Positions 28,168 through 36,061 of a stretch of DNA of 64,000 bases are shown piece after piece. The stretch spans positions 21,074-85,073 of the forward strand of contig NZ_SWDV01000036.1 of NCBI RefSeq assembly GCF_005877905.1, given 5' to 3'. This stretch comes from Pseudomonas nicosulfuronedens (GTDB taxonomy: Bacteria; Pseudomonadota; Gammaproteobacteria; Pseudomonadales; Pseudomonadaceae). Within the stretch, counting starts at the first letter, position 1, and each line of letters starts with the position of its first letter. The position numbers and the translations under genes are program-made. The notes beneath the pieces are model-generated. The model worked only from the letters and a program-made list of their open reading frames with translations. It was not told where the DNA came from and searched no databases.

Positions 28168-29232
28168 ATGTGGAACTGGAAGAAACGCGGCTCCGTACGT
28201 GATCGCGTGAACGACTCGGTGGACGACGCGCGCGCCTACTTCGGCGGCCCCTGGCTGGGCCGTGTGCTCGGTGGTCTGCTGGGCGTCTACCTGGTGATCT
28301 GCGGCGCGATCGGCTGGTACTGGAGCCAGGAGCCGGACCTCTTCCCCGTGCAGCAGAACGCCCAGGCCGCCGCCGAGCGTGCCGGCCGACAGATGGTGGT
28401 GGGCTACACCACGGTGGAAACCCTCAAGGAAGTGGTCGCCACGCTGCTCAACAAGCCAGGCGGTTACCTGTCCAACGACATCTTCCCGCCGGGTGTCTGG
28501 CTGGACAACATGCCCAGCTGGGAATACGGCGCCCTGGTCCAGGTGCGCGACCTGTCCCGCGCGCTGCGCAAGGACTTCGCCCGTTCCCAGTCGCAGTCCA
28601 CCGAGGACGCCGACCTGGCGCGCGCCGAGCCGCGCTTCAACTTCGACAACAAGAGCTGGGCGCTGCCGTCCTCCGAGTCGGAGTACGCCGAGGGCATCAA
28701 GTCCCTGGACCGCTACCTCGGCCGTCTTTCCGCCGATCCGGCCGGCGCGCAGTTCTATGCCCGCGCCGACAGCCTGAACAACTGGCTGGGTGACGTCTCC
28801 ACCCGTCTGGGCTCGCTGTCCCAGCGCCTCTCGGCCAGTGTCGGCCGGGTCAAGCTGAACACCAACATCACGCCGATGCAGCCGGTCACCCCGGGCCAGG
28901 CGCCGGAAGTCGAGGAAGTGATCCAGGAAACCCCCTGGATGCAGATCGACAACGTGTTCTACGAAGCCCGCGGCCAGGCCTGGGCGCTGTCGCACATCCT
29001 GCGCGCCATCGAGGTGGACTTCGCCGACGTGCTGGCGAAGAAGAACGCCACCGTCAGCGTGCGCCAGATCATCCGCGAGCTGGAGGCCGCCGAGGCGCCG
29101 CTGTGGAGCCCGATGGTCCTCAACGGCAGCGGTTTCGGCGTGCTGGCCAACCACTCGCTGGTGATGGCCAACTACATCTCCCGCGCCAACGCCGCGATCA
29201 TCGACCTGCGCCAGCTGCTGGCCCAGGGCTGA
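28168..29232 (+). CDS. DUF2333 membrane-anchored protein
   Basis: Function unknown. It is 354 aa with a short cytoplasmic N-terminus and one transmembrane helix (about 30-52, GRVLGGLLGVYLVICGAIGWYW). The rest is a mostly helical periplasmic domain containing the conserved GGYLSNDIFPPGVWLDNMPS stretch. AAGGA precedes the ATG. The divergent 288-nt gap to gcbA (27880-28167) shows no repeat or motif I can name; it must contain both promoters. The Nudix gene follows 3 nt after the stop, indicating an operon. Confidence 0.85.
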   Translation: MWNWKKRGSVRDRVNDSVDDARAYFGGPWLGRVLGGLLGVYLVICGAIGWYWSQEPDLFPVQQNAQAAAERAGRQMVVGYTTVETLKEVVATLLNKPGGYLSNDIFPPGVWLDNMPSWEYGALVQVRDLSRALRKDFARSQSQSTEDADLARAEPRFNFDNKSWALPSSESEYAEGIKSLDRYLGRLSADPAGAQFYARADSLNNWLGDVSTRLGSLSQRLSASVGRVKLNTNITPMQPVTPGQAPEVEEVIQETPWMQIDNVFYEARGQAWALSHILRAIEVDFADVLAKKNATVSVRQIIRELEAAEAPLWSPMVLNGSGFGVLANHSLVMANYISRANAAIIDLRQLLAQG

Positions 29233-29235
29233 TCG

Positions 29236-29775
29236 ATGGAAGGCATCAGCCAGAAGGAAGCCGCCCATCGGGCGGCTTCGGACGCCGAGAAGATCGCCTG
29301 GGTCGACGACGACGATCAGTTGCTGGGCAGCCTGCCACGCGCTGAGCTGCGCGCGCGTGGGTTGATCGGGCGGGGCACCTTTATCCTGCTGTTCAATTCC
29401 GCCGGTGAGCTGTGCGTGCATCGGCGTACCCTGAGCAAGGCGGTCTACCCCGGCTACTGGGACCCGGCCGCCGGCGGCATGGTGCAAGCGGACGAGAGCT
29501 ACGCCGAGTCCGCCGCCCGCGAGCTGGAAGAAGAGCTGGGCATCGCGGGCGTCGAACTGCGCGCCCATGGCACCTTCTTCTTCGACCAGCCGGACAATCG
29601 ATTGTGGTGCGCGGTGTTCTCCGCGGTTTCCGATGCACCGCTGAGGTTGCAGCCGGAGGAAGTGCTGGAAGCGAAATTCATCGACCCGCACCAGGCGCTG
29701 GCCGAGGCCAAGGCAGGCACGCCTTACTGCCCGGATTCACTGGCGGCGTTGCGCAAGTACCTGGTCAGCTTCTGA
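29236..29775 (+). CDS. Nudix hydrolase (Idi/YfcD-like)
   Basis: This is a Nudix pyrophosphohydrolase of 179 aa. The Nudix box fits the GX5EX7REUXEEXGU consensus exactly (GMVQADESYAESAARELEEELGI, about residues 83-105). N-terminal DEKIAWVDDDDQLLGSLPRAELRARG resembles YfcD and Idi-type Nudix proteins, whose substrates are poorly defined. It lies immediately after the DUF2333 gene. A downstream REP at 29804-29869 probably marks the end of the unit. Confidence 0.85.
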   Translation: MEGISQKEAAHRAASDAEKIAWVDDDDQLLGSLPRAELRARGLIGRGTFILLFNSAGELCVHRRTLSKAVYPGYWDPAAGGMVQADESYAESAARELEEELGIAGVELRAHGTFFFDQPDNRLWCAVFSAVSDAPLRLQPEEVLEAKFIDPHQALAEAKAGTPYCPDSLAALRKYLVSF

Positions 29776-29803
29776 CCCCGGCCTCGGGCTGGGCAGCTCT
29801 TCT

Positions 29804-29869
29804 GTAGGAGCGAGCTTGCTCGCGAACCGACTCCGCAGCGGGCCCGTTCGCGAGCAAGCTCGCTCCTAC
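29804..29869. repeat. REP inverted pair
   Basis: Copies at 29804-29826 and 29847-29869 face each other with the GAGCGAGCTTGCTCGC core. They lie in the 309-nt gap (29776-30084) after the Nudix gene. The remainder of that gap is slightly AT-richer near 29905-29965 and must hold the SUI1-gene promoter, but I see no clear -35/-10 pair. Confidence 0.9.
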
Positions 29870-30084
29870 AACCGCCCTGCCGCGCAGGCATGTCGCCAAT
29901 GTGCCGATCAATGACGCATTTTCGCTCTTAGCATTTGCCTTCAATGCTGCTAAATTGCGCGACCTTTCCGGCAGGGTCCTCCGCCGGGAATTGCGCAGCC
30001 CCTGCCTGAGTGGGGCGTCGCGGTCGGCACCCGCCGGCCATTCGTTGACCTGGCCCGAAGAGGCCAATCCTGGGGAAACGCCCG

Positions 30085-30456
30085 GTGGTCAAGAAAGCAT
30101 CCTCCCTGTCCGCCCTCGGCGGGCTCGTCTACTCCACTGATACCGGCCGGCACTGCCCGGACTGCAATCAGCCCATTGGCGCGTGCATCTGCAAGCAGGC
30201 CGAGATTCCGGCCGGCGATGGCATCGCTCGTGTGCGTCGTGAAACCAAGGGCCGCGGTGGCAAGACCGTGACCACGGTGACTGGCGTGCCGCTGGCGGCC
30301 GATGCGCTGAAGGACCTGGCTACCGCGCTGAAGAAGCGCTGCGGCACGGGTGGCGCGTTGAAGGACGGCATCATCGAAATCCAGGGCGACCACGTCGACC
30401 TGCTGCTCGAAGAGCTGACCAAGCGCGGCCTCAAGGCGAAGAAATCCGGCGGCTGA
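30085..30456 (+). CDS. yciH: SUI1/eIF1-domain protein (YciH-like)
   Basis: This is a small homologue of eukaryotic eIF1 that can influence start-site fidelity in translation. It is 123 aa. The N-terminus GGLVYSTDTGRHCPDCNQPIGACICK has two CxxC-type pairs and is typical of YciH. The SUI1 fold follows (GRGGKTVTTVTGVPLAADAL; GGALKDGIIEIQGDHVDLLLEELTKRG). The start is a GTG at 30085 preceded by TGGGGAAA; no ATG is available upstream in frame with conserved sequence. It precedes speA by 285 nt, the order I recall from P. aeruginosa. Confidence 0.9.
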   Translation: MVKKASSLSALGGLVYSTDTGRHCPDCNQPIGACICKQAEIPAGDGIARVRRETKGRGGKTVTTVTGVPLAADALKDLATALKKRCGTGGALKDGIIEIQGDHVDLLLEELTKRGLKAKKSGG

Positions 30457-30741
30457 GCCGCCCTGCTGCTTGTCTGAAGGGGCAAGCGACTCTCCCCTGT
30501 CGAGAACGGGTTCCAGGCGATGTGCCCCGCACATGGCCGGCAAGCCCTTTCCCTAGATGGGAGATTTATCGGTGCGTCCTGGGCGCGTCGTCGGATTTTC
30601 CTAAACTTACCGCCAACCACGGCGGTCAACACGGCAACGTCATCAGGCCCGGCTAGGTTTACACCACCAGGCCTTGACGACTCACCCGCACGCCGGGCGG
30701 GCGCCTGCATACATTCGCGCAATTTGAGGAGACCACCACGC

Positions 30742-32655
30742 ATGGCCGCTAGACGGACCCGCAAAGACGACGGCAGCAACTGGACCGTGGCAGACAGCCG
30801 CAGCATCTACGGAATTCGCCACTGGGGCGCGGGCTATTACGCCATCAACGACGCCGGTAACGTGGAAGTTCGCCCGCAGGGCGCCGATGCCCAGCCGATC
30901 GATCTGCACGGGCTGGTCGAGCAGCTGCGTGAAGCGGGCCTGTCGATGCCGCTGCTGGTGCGCTTCCCGGACATCCTTCAGGACCGCGTGCGTAAGCTCA
31001 CCGGCGCCTTCGATGCCAACATCGCGCGCCTGGAATACGGCAGCCGCTACACCGCGCTGTACCCGATCAAGGTGAACCAGCAGGAAGCGGTGGTGGAAAG
31101 CATCATCGCCACCCAGAACGTCTCCATCGGCCTGGAAGCCGGTTCCAAGCCCGAGCTGATGGCCGTGCTGGCCCTGGCGCCCAAGGGCGGCACCATCGTT
31201 TGCAACGGTTACAAGGACCGCGAGTTCATCAAGCTGGCGCTGATGGGGCAGAAGCTCGGCCACAACGTGTTCATCGTGATCGAGAAGGAATCCGAGGTGC
31301 AGCTGGTGATCGAGGAAGCCGCCGTGATCGGCGTGCTGCCCCAGGTCGGTTTGCGCGTGCGCCTGTCCTCGCTGGCGTCCTCCAAGTGGGCCGATACCGG
31401 TGGCGAGAAGGCCAAGTTCGGCCTGTCCGCCGCGCAACTGCTGTCGGTGGTCGAGCGCTTCCGCGCTGCCGGCCTGGACCAGGGCGTGCGCCTGCTGCAC
31501 TTCCACATGGGCTCGCAGATCGCCAACCTGGCCGACTACCAGCACGGCTTCAAGGAAGCCATCCGCTACTACGGCGAACTGCGCGCCCTCGGCCTGCCGG
31601 TGGACCACGTGGACGTCGGTGGCGGCCTGGGCGTGGACTACGACGGCACCCACTCGCGCAACGCCAGCTCGATCAACTACGACATCGACGACTACGCCGG
31701 TGTCGTGGTCGGCATGCTCAAGGAATTCTGCGACGCGCAGGGCCTGCCGCATCCGCATATCTTCTCCGAGAGTGGCCGCGCGCTGACCGCGCACCACGCG
31801 GTGCTGATCACCCAGGTCACCGACGTCGAGCGCCACAACGACGAAGTACCGAAGATCACCGACCTCGCCGAACAGCCGGAGATCGTCCAGTGGCTGGCCG
31901 ACCTGCTCGGCCCGACCGACGCCGAGATGGTCACCGAGACCTACTGGCGCGCGACCCACTACATGAGCGACGCCGCCGCGCAGTACGCCGAGGGCAAGAT
32001 CAGCCTCGCGCAGAAGGCCCTGGCCGAGCAGTGCTACTTCGCCATCTGCCGTCGCCTGCACAACCAGCTCAAGGCGCATCAGCGTTCGCACCGCCAGGTG
32101 CTCGACGAGCTGAACGACAAACTGGCCGACAAGTACATCTGCAACTTCTCGGTGTTCCAGAGCCTGCCCGACACCTGGGCCATCGGCCAGGTGCTGCCGA
32201 TCCTGCCGATCCACCGCCTGGGCGAGGAACCGACCCGCCGCGCGGTACTGCAGGACCTGACCTGCGACTCCGACGGCAAGATCACCCAGTACGTCGACGA
32301 GCAGAGCATCGAGACCAGCATGCCGGTGCACGACGTGAAGGAAGGCGAGGACTACCTGATCGGCACCTTCCTGGTCGGCGCTTACCAGGAGATCCTCGGC
32401 GACATGCACAACCTGTTCGGCGACACCGACTCGGTGAACGTCTACCAGAACGCTGACGGCAGCTACTACCACGCCGGCATCGAGACCCACGACACCATCG
32501 AGGACATGCTGCGCTACGTGCACCTGTCGCCCGAGGAGCTGATGACCCACTACCGCGACAAGGTGGCCGGGGCCAAGCTCACCGTGCGCGAGCGTACCCA
32601 GTACCTCGATGCGCTGCGCCTGGGGCTGACGCGTTCGGCTTACCTGTCGTCCTGA
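30742..32655 (+). CDS. speA: Biosynthetic arginine decarboxylase SpeA
   Basis: This PLP enzyme converts arginine to agmatine, the entry to putrescine synthesis. It is 637 aa, the family length. The PLP-lysine motif is [15 protein letters not shown]. The family hallmarks [25 protein letters not shown] and [15 protein letters not shown] are present. I start at the ATG at 30742 behind TGAGGA; the open frame to 30520 is not conserved. A clean rho-independent terminator follows. The product agmatine is the substrate of SpeB at 23081-24043. Confidence 0.97.
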   Translation: MAARRTRKDDGSNWTVADSRSIYGIRHWGAGYYAINDAGNVEVRPQGADAQPIDLHGLVEQLREAGLSMPLLVRFPDILQDRVRKLTGAFDANIARLEYGSRYTALYPIKVNQQEAVVESIIATQNVSIGLEAGSKPELMAVLALAPKGGTIVCNGYKDREFIKLALMGQKLGHNVFIVIEKESEVQLVIEEAAVIGVLPQVGLRVRLSSLASSKWADTGGEKAKFGLSAAQLLSVVERFRAAGLDQGVRLLHFHMGSQIANLADYQHGFKEAIRYYGELRALGLPVDHVDVGGGLGVDYDGTHSRNASSINYDIDDYAGVVVGMLKEFCDAQGLPHPHIFSESGRALTAHHAVLITQVTDVERHNDEVPKITDLAEQPEIVQWLADLLGPTDAEMVTETYWRATHYMSDAAAQYAEGKISLAQKALAEQCYFAICRRLHNQLKAHQRSHRQVLDELNDKLADKYICNFSVFQSLPDTWAIGQVLPILPIHRLGEEPTRRAVLQDLTCDSDGKITQYVDEQSIETSMPVHDVKEGEDYLIGTFLVGAYQEILGDMHNLFGDTDSVNVYQNADGSYYHAGIETHDTIEDMLRYVHLSPEELMTHYRDKVAGAKLTVRERTQYLDALRLGLTRSAYLSS

Positions 32656-32678
32656 TGGGCTGGCGGTTCGGGTAAGTG

Positions 32679-32704
32679 AAAAGCCCCGCTTCGGCGGGGC
32701 TTTT
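32679..32704 (+). terminator. Rho-independent terminator of speA
   Basis: AAAAGCCCCGC, loop TTCG, GCGGGGCTTTT: a perfect stem with UUCG tetraloop and a T-tract, 23 nt after the speA stop. Confidence 0.95.
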
Positions 32705-32739
32705 CTTTGCCTGCAAATCACCAATGCCGTAGGCCCGTT

Positions 32740-32807
32740 GTAGAAGCGAGCTTGCTCGCGAACCGACGCCTGCAGCGGGGCCCTTTCGCGAGCAAGCTCG
32801 CTCCTAC
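32740..32807. repeat. REP inverted pair
   Basis: Units at 32740-32762 (one A for G variant) and 32785-32807 flank a 22-nt loop between the convergent speA and nrdG genes, 13 nt from the nrdG stop. Confidence 0.9.
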
Positions 32808-32819
32808 AGTCGAATCCTG

Positions 32820-33518
32820 TCAGGTGTCGCGTAATTCGAAGGTCGGGAACAGTGCATGCAGCTCCCGCCAGAGATCAGATGCGCCATGAGGAGACGGCGT
32901 GGCGATCAGCTCAGGATCGAGCTGCCGCTCGCTGCGGGCCAGTTGCACCACGAAGTTATCCACACCGGTCTCGCGCAGGCGCAAAGCCAGCCGTCGCAAT
33001 CGCTGCAGATCGAACAACTGCCAATGCACTGTCGTCCTGCACTCGTGCTCCACACCGCTCGCCAGCAACAGTTCCAGGCTGCGCCAGTTGGCCAGCCCAC
33101 TGCGTTTCACGCCGGTCGTGGCGTCCACGTCCTCGGCCAATCCCTTCACGTCGAAGCCGACCCAGTCGGCATGGGGCAGCGCGCGGGCGAAAGCCTCCGG
33201 GCGGATGCCGGCGCTGTGCAGCCCGGCGCGAAAACCCATCGCGCGTACGCTGGCCATGGCTTGCGGCAAAGCGCCCTGCAGCGTTGCCTCGCCGCCGCTG
33301 AATACCACCGCCTGCAGCAGGCCCTGGCGTCGCCGGAGGAACGCGAGGATGTCGTCCCAGTGGATTTCGTGCTCGCCCCTCGGCGCAATCAGCTCCGGGT
33401 TGTGGCAGTAGCGGCAGCGCCACGCGCAGCCCTGGCAGAACAACACGCAGGCGAGCAATCCGGGATAGTCCAAGGTGGTCAGGGGCACCAGGCCCCCGAC
33501 CCTGAGCGTACTGTTCAT
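32820..33518 (-). CDS. nrdG: Anaerobic ribonucleotide reductase activating protein NrdG
   Basis: This radical-SAM activase installs the glycyl radical on class III ribonucleotide reductase. It is 232 aa from the ATG at 33518. The [4Fe-4S] motif CX3CX2C is CAWRCRYC (residues 31-38), preceded by LTTLDYPGLLACVLFCQG. The radical-SAM glycine region is VFSGGEATLQ. The start overlaps the stop of a 48-aa glycyl-radical ORF (ATGA, 33515-33518), so the two are translationally coupled. This is the third gene of the nrdD operon. A longer open frame exists upstream but overlaps that ORF and is not conserved. Confidence 0.93.
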   Translation of the reverse strand: MNSTLRVGGLVPLTTLDYPGLLACVLFCQGCAWRCRYCHNPELIAPRGEHEIHWDDILAFLRRRQGLLQAVVFSGGEATLQGALPQAMASVRAMGFRAGLHSAGIRPEAFARALPHADWVGFDVKGLAEDVDATTGVKRSGLANWRSLELLLASGVEHECRTTVHWQLFDLQRLRRLALRLRETGVDNFVVQLARSERQLDPELIATPSPHGASDLWRELHALFPTFELRDT

Positions 33519-33661
33519 CGCGTCTCGCGGAAGTGACGGCGCTCGCGGTGCTCGGATTGCTTGCCGGCGTTGAATGCCGTCACCGGGCGGTGATAGCCCA
33601 TTACGCGGGTCCACACCTCGCAGCGCTGGCGCTGGCTTTCGGGTAATTGGTTGGCGGTCAT
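33515..33661 (-). CDS. Separate 48-aa glycyl-radical domain of class III ribonucleotide reductase
   Basis: This is a short ORF of 48 residues. It contains the NrdD C-terminal glycyl-radical signature RVMGYHRPV and FNAGKQSEHRERRHF; in E. coli NrdD the equivalent is RVCGYLG...FNAGKQEEV. The predicted radical glycine is Gly22. It starts with ATG at 33661, 8 nt after a strong AAAAAGGAG, and ends inside the nrdG start (ATGA). It lies 14 codons downstream of the nrdD UGA, in the same frame, with no other stop between. The nrdD product itself lacks the motif, so this peptide should complete the enzyme in trans, or by UGA read-through. Whether this split is already described I cannot tell. Confidence 0.85.
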   Translation of the reverse strand: MTANQLPESQRQRCEVWTRVMGYHRPVTAFNAGKQSEHRERRHFRETR

Positions 33662-33703
33662 CGGTGGTGCTCCTTTTTGCGTGGATGAAAGTTGAAGTGG
33701 AAA

Positions 33704-35722
33704 TCAGCGGGCACAACAGCTCCTGGTGTCGGCTTTTTGCAGTGCGGCTTCGTCGCACCGCGGGCAGAACTCGTGTTCGCCGGCGAGGTAGCCGTGGACC
33801 GGGCAGATGGAGAAAGTCGGAGTCACTGTCAGGTAGGGCAGGCGGAAGCGCCCGAGAGCGGTGCGCACCAGGGTCTTGCAGGCCTCGGCGCTGGAGATGC
33901 GTTCGGCCATGTACAGGTGCAGCACCGTGCCGCCGGTGTATTTGCACTGCAGGGCGTCCTGCAGTTCCAGGGCCTCGAACGGATCGTCGGTGAGACCCAC
34001 CGGCAACTGCGAAGAGTTGGTGTAGTAGGGCGCATCCGGCGTGCCGGCCTGGAGGATGTCCGGGTGGCGCTTCTGGTCCTCACGGGCGAAGCGGTAGGTG
34101 GTGCCTTCGGCTGGCGTGGCTTCCAGGTTGTAGAGGTGCCCGCTGTCTTCCTGGAAGCGCACCAGCCGCGCCCGTACATGGTCCAGCAGCTCCAGCGCCA
34201 TCTGCCGGCCGACCTCGGTGTGCAGGCCTTCGCGGTCATCGGTGAAGTTGCGCAGCATCTCGTGCAGGCCGTTCACGCCGATGGTGGAGAAGTGGTTGCG
34301 CAGGGTGCCCAGGTAGCGCTGGGTGTAGGGGTACAGCCCGGCGTCCATGTGCTGCTGGATGACCTTGCGCTTGACCTCCAGACTGTCGAAGGCCAGCTCC
34401 AGCAGATAGTCGAGTTGCGCGTAGAGGGCGGCAGCGTCGCCGCGATGACGGTAGCCCAGGCGTGCGCAGTTGAGGGTCACCACGCCCAGCGAGCCGGTCT
34501 GCTCCGCCGAGCCGAACAGCCCGTTGCCGCGCTTGAGCAGTTCGCGCACATCCAACTGCAGGCGGCAGCACATGGAGCGCACCTGGTTGGGCTGCATGTC
34601 CGAGTTGAGGAAGTTCTGGAAGTACGGCAGGCCGTAGCGCGCGGTCATCTCGAAGAGGCGCGTGGCGTTGTCGCTGTCCCAGGGGAAGTCGTGGGTGATG
34701 TTGTACGTCGGGATCGGGAAGGTGAACACCCGGCCGTGAGCGTCGCCGGCCTGCATCACCTCGATGTAGGCGCGGTTGATCAGGTCCATCTCGCTTTGCA
34801 GATCGCCATAGGCGAAGGGCATTTCCACGCCGCCGATATAGGGAATCTGTTCGCGCAGGTCCTCCGGGCAGACCCAGTCGAAGGTCAGGTTGGTGAAGGG
34901 CGTCTGGGTGCCCCAGCGCGACGGCACGTTGAGGTTGTAGATGAACTCCTGCAGCGCCTGGCGCACCTGTTGATAACTCAGGTTGTCCTGGCGCACGTAA
35001 GGCGCGAGGTAGGTGTCGAACGAGCTGAAGGCCTGGGCGCCGGCCCACTCGTTCTGCAGGGTGCCGAGGAAATTGACCATCTGCCCCAGGGCGCTGGAGA
35101 GGTGCTTCGGCGGCCCGGCCTCGACCCGTCCCGGCACGCCGTTCAGGCCTTCGCTGAGCAAGGTGCGCAACGACCAGCCGGCGCAGTAGCCGGCGAGCAT
35201 GTCCAGATCGTGGATGTGCAGGTCGGCCTCGCGGTGGGCGATGGCGATGCCCTCGCTGTACACCTCGTCCAGCCAGTAGTTGGCGGTGACCTTGCCGGAC
35301 ACGTTGAGAATCAGCCCGCCCAGGGAATAGCCCTGGTTGGCGTTGGCGCGCACCCGCCAGTCTTCCCGCGAGAGGTATTCGTTCATTGACGCGGCGACGT
35401 CCACCAGCGTCTTGCGCTCGCGGCGCAGGCGGCCGTGGCGTTCGCGGTAGACAATGTAGGCGCGCGCGGTGGGGTAGTGGCCGGCTTCCATCAGAGCGCG
35501 CTCGACCACGTCCTGCACCTGCTCCACGTCCAGGTCGTTTTGTGCCGGCAGGCGGGCCACTACGCGACGGGTCAGCTCCTGCGCATGGGGCGCGGTGAAT
35601 TCGCCGCTGGCCTCGCCGGCGGCGGCAATGGCTCGTTCGATCTTGCTCGAGTCGAAGGCGGCGGAGCTGCCGTTACGCTTGCGCAGGCTGGTGGGAAGAG
35701 GGGCGGTCCGTGTCGGAGGCAT
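33704..35722 (-). CDS. nrdD: Anaerobic ribonucleoside-triphosphate reductase NrdD, lacking its glycyl-radical tail
   Basis: This is the oxygen-sensitive class III reductase making dNTPs without oxygen. It is 672 aa from the ATG at 35722. The N-terminal ATP-cone (about 12-95, LRKRNGSSAAFDSSKIERAI) is followed by the ten-stranded barrel with typical stretches such as HIHDLDMLAGYCAGWSLRTLL and GSLGVVTLNCARLGYR. It ends with a zinc-type site (CPVHGYLAGEHEFCPRC), then SCCAR and a UGA. The glycyl-radical motif that normally follows is on the next ORF. NrdR boxes and an Anr-type site lie upstream. The start has only a weak GGAA upstream; an alternative at 35770 would overlap the NrdR boxes. Confidence 0.93.
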   Translation of the reverse strand: MPPTRTAPLPTSLRKRNGSSAAFDSSKIERAIAAAGEASGEFTAPHAQELTRRVVARLPAQNDLDVEQVQDVVERALMEAGHYPTARAYIVYRERHGRLRRERKTLVDVAASMNEYLSREDWRVRANANQGYSLGGLILNVSGKVTANYWLDEVYSEGIAIAHREADLHIHDLDMLAGYCAGWSLRTLLSEGLNGVPGRVEAGPPKHLSSALGQMVNFLGTLQNEWAGAQAFSSFDTYLAPYVRQDNLSYQQVRQALQEFIYNLNVPSRWGTQTPFTNLTFDWVCPEDLREQIPYIGGVEMPFAYGDLQSEMDLINRAYIEVMQAGDAHGRVFTFPIPTYNITHDFPWDSDNATRLFEMTARYGLPYFQNFLNSDMQPNQVRSMCCRLQLDVRELLKRGNGLFGSAEQTGSLGVVTLNCARLGYRHRGDAAALYAQLDYLLELAFDSLEVKRKVIQQHMDAGLYPYTQRYLGTLRNHFSTIGVNGLHEMLRNFTDDREGLHTEVGRQMALELLDHVRARLVRFQEDSGHLYNLEATPAEGTTYRFAREDQKRHPDILQAGTPDAPYYTNSSQLPVGLTDDPFEALELQDALQCKYTGGTVLHLYMAERISSAEACKTLVRTALGRFRLPYLTVTPTFSICPVHGYLAGEHEFCPRCDEAALQKADTRSCCAR

Positions 35723-35732
35723 TGGCTTGATT

Positions 35733-35748
35733 CCACAACATGCTGTGT
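35733..35748. promoter_or_regulatory. NrdR box 1 upstream of nrdD
   Basis: CCACAACATGCTGTGT matches the NrdR consensus acaCwAtATaTwGtgt at 13 of 16 positions. With box 2 it forms a tandem pair whose starts are 32 bp apart, about three helical turns, the usual NrdR spacing. Confidence 0.8.
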
Positions 35749-35764
35749 CTCGATGTATTCGAGA

Positions 35765-35780
35765 CAACAAGATGTTGTGG
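35765..35780. promoter_or_regulatory. NrdR box 2 upstream of nrdD
   Basis: CAACAAGATGTTGTGG matches the NrdR consensus at 11 of 16 positions. The two boxes are also arms of a larger inverted repeat (35733-35780). NrdR, the ATP/dATP-sensing repressor, is expected to repress nrdD here. Confidence 0.75.
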
Positions 35781-35808
35781 GAATCTAACGGCTTCGTCCG
35801 TAGGAAAA

Positions 35809-35822
35809 TTGACCTCGGTCAA
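35809..35822. promoter_or_regulatory. Anr/Dnr (FNR-type) site upstream of nrdD
   Basis: TTGACCTCGGTCAA is a perfect TTGAC-N4-GTCAA palindrome, one base per arm from the canonical TTGAT-N4-ATCAA. Located 87-100 nt upstream of the nrdD start and upstream of the NrdR boxes, it fits anaerobic activation by Anr. Confidence 0.7.
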
Positions 35823-35960
35823 CGTCACCTGTCAGTCAATTTTTGCCATCGGAGGTATTGACCGCCCCGCACTCCAGAATCAGCCGAGCAAGAGCGCCAG
35901 TCGCTCTGCCTGGGGCCCGGCAAGACCTCACGGTGACGCTGGCTGTGGTCGTCATCGGTC

Positions 35961-36032
35961 GGGTCGCGAGCAAGCTCGCTCCTACGCAGGGCGCGCCGGC
36001 GCCGGCCTTGTAGGAGCGAGCTTGCTCGCGAA
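35961..36032. repeat. REP pair in outward arrangement
   Basis: REP units at 35961-35983 and 36010-36032 are in the opposite relative order to the other pairs in the window (tail unit first). They lie between the nrdD promoter and the MocR stop. The remaining part of the 35723-36061 gap contains the nrdD control sites and nothing else I recognise. Confidence 0.85.
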
Positions 36033-36061
36033 CGGGAAGGCGCGCTGAGCGCGGGGAAACT

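Noticed and set aside
30682..32724. A 680-codon minus-strand open frame opposite speA
   Set aside because: It is a codon-bias shadow of speA; it runs through the speA terminator and has no recognised domain.
33704..33706. nrdD UGA as a selenocysteine codon
   Set aside because: I could not fold a SECIS-like hairpin in the 45 nt after it. A strong Shine-Dalgarno and ATG for the glycyl-radical ORF follow, and NrdD families do not have Sec here. Kept only as a minor alternative under the split-NrdD finding.
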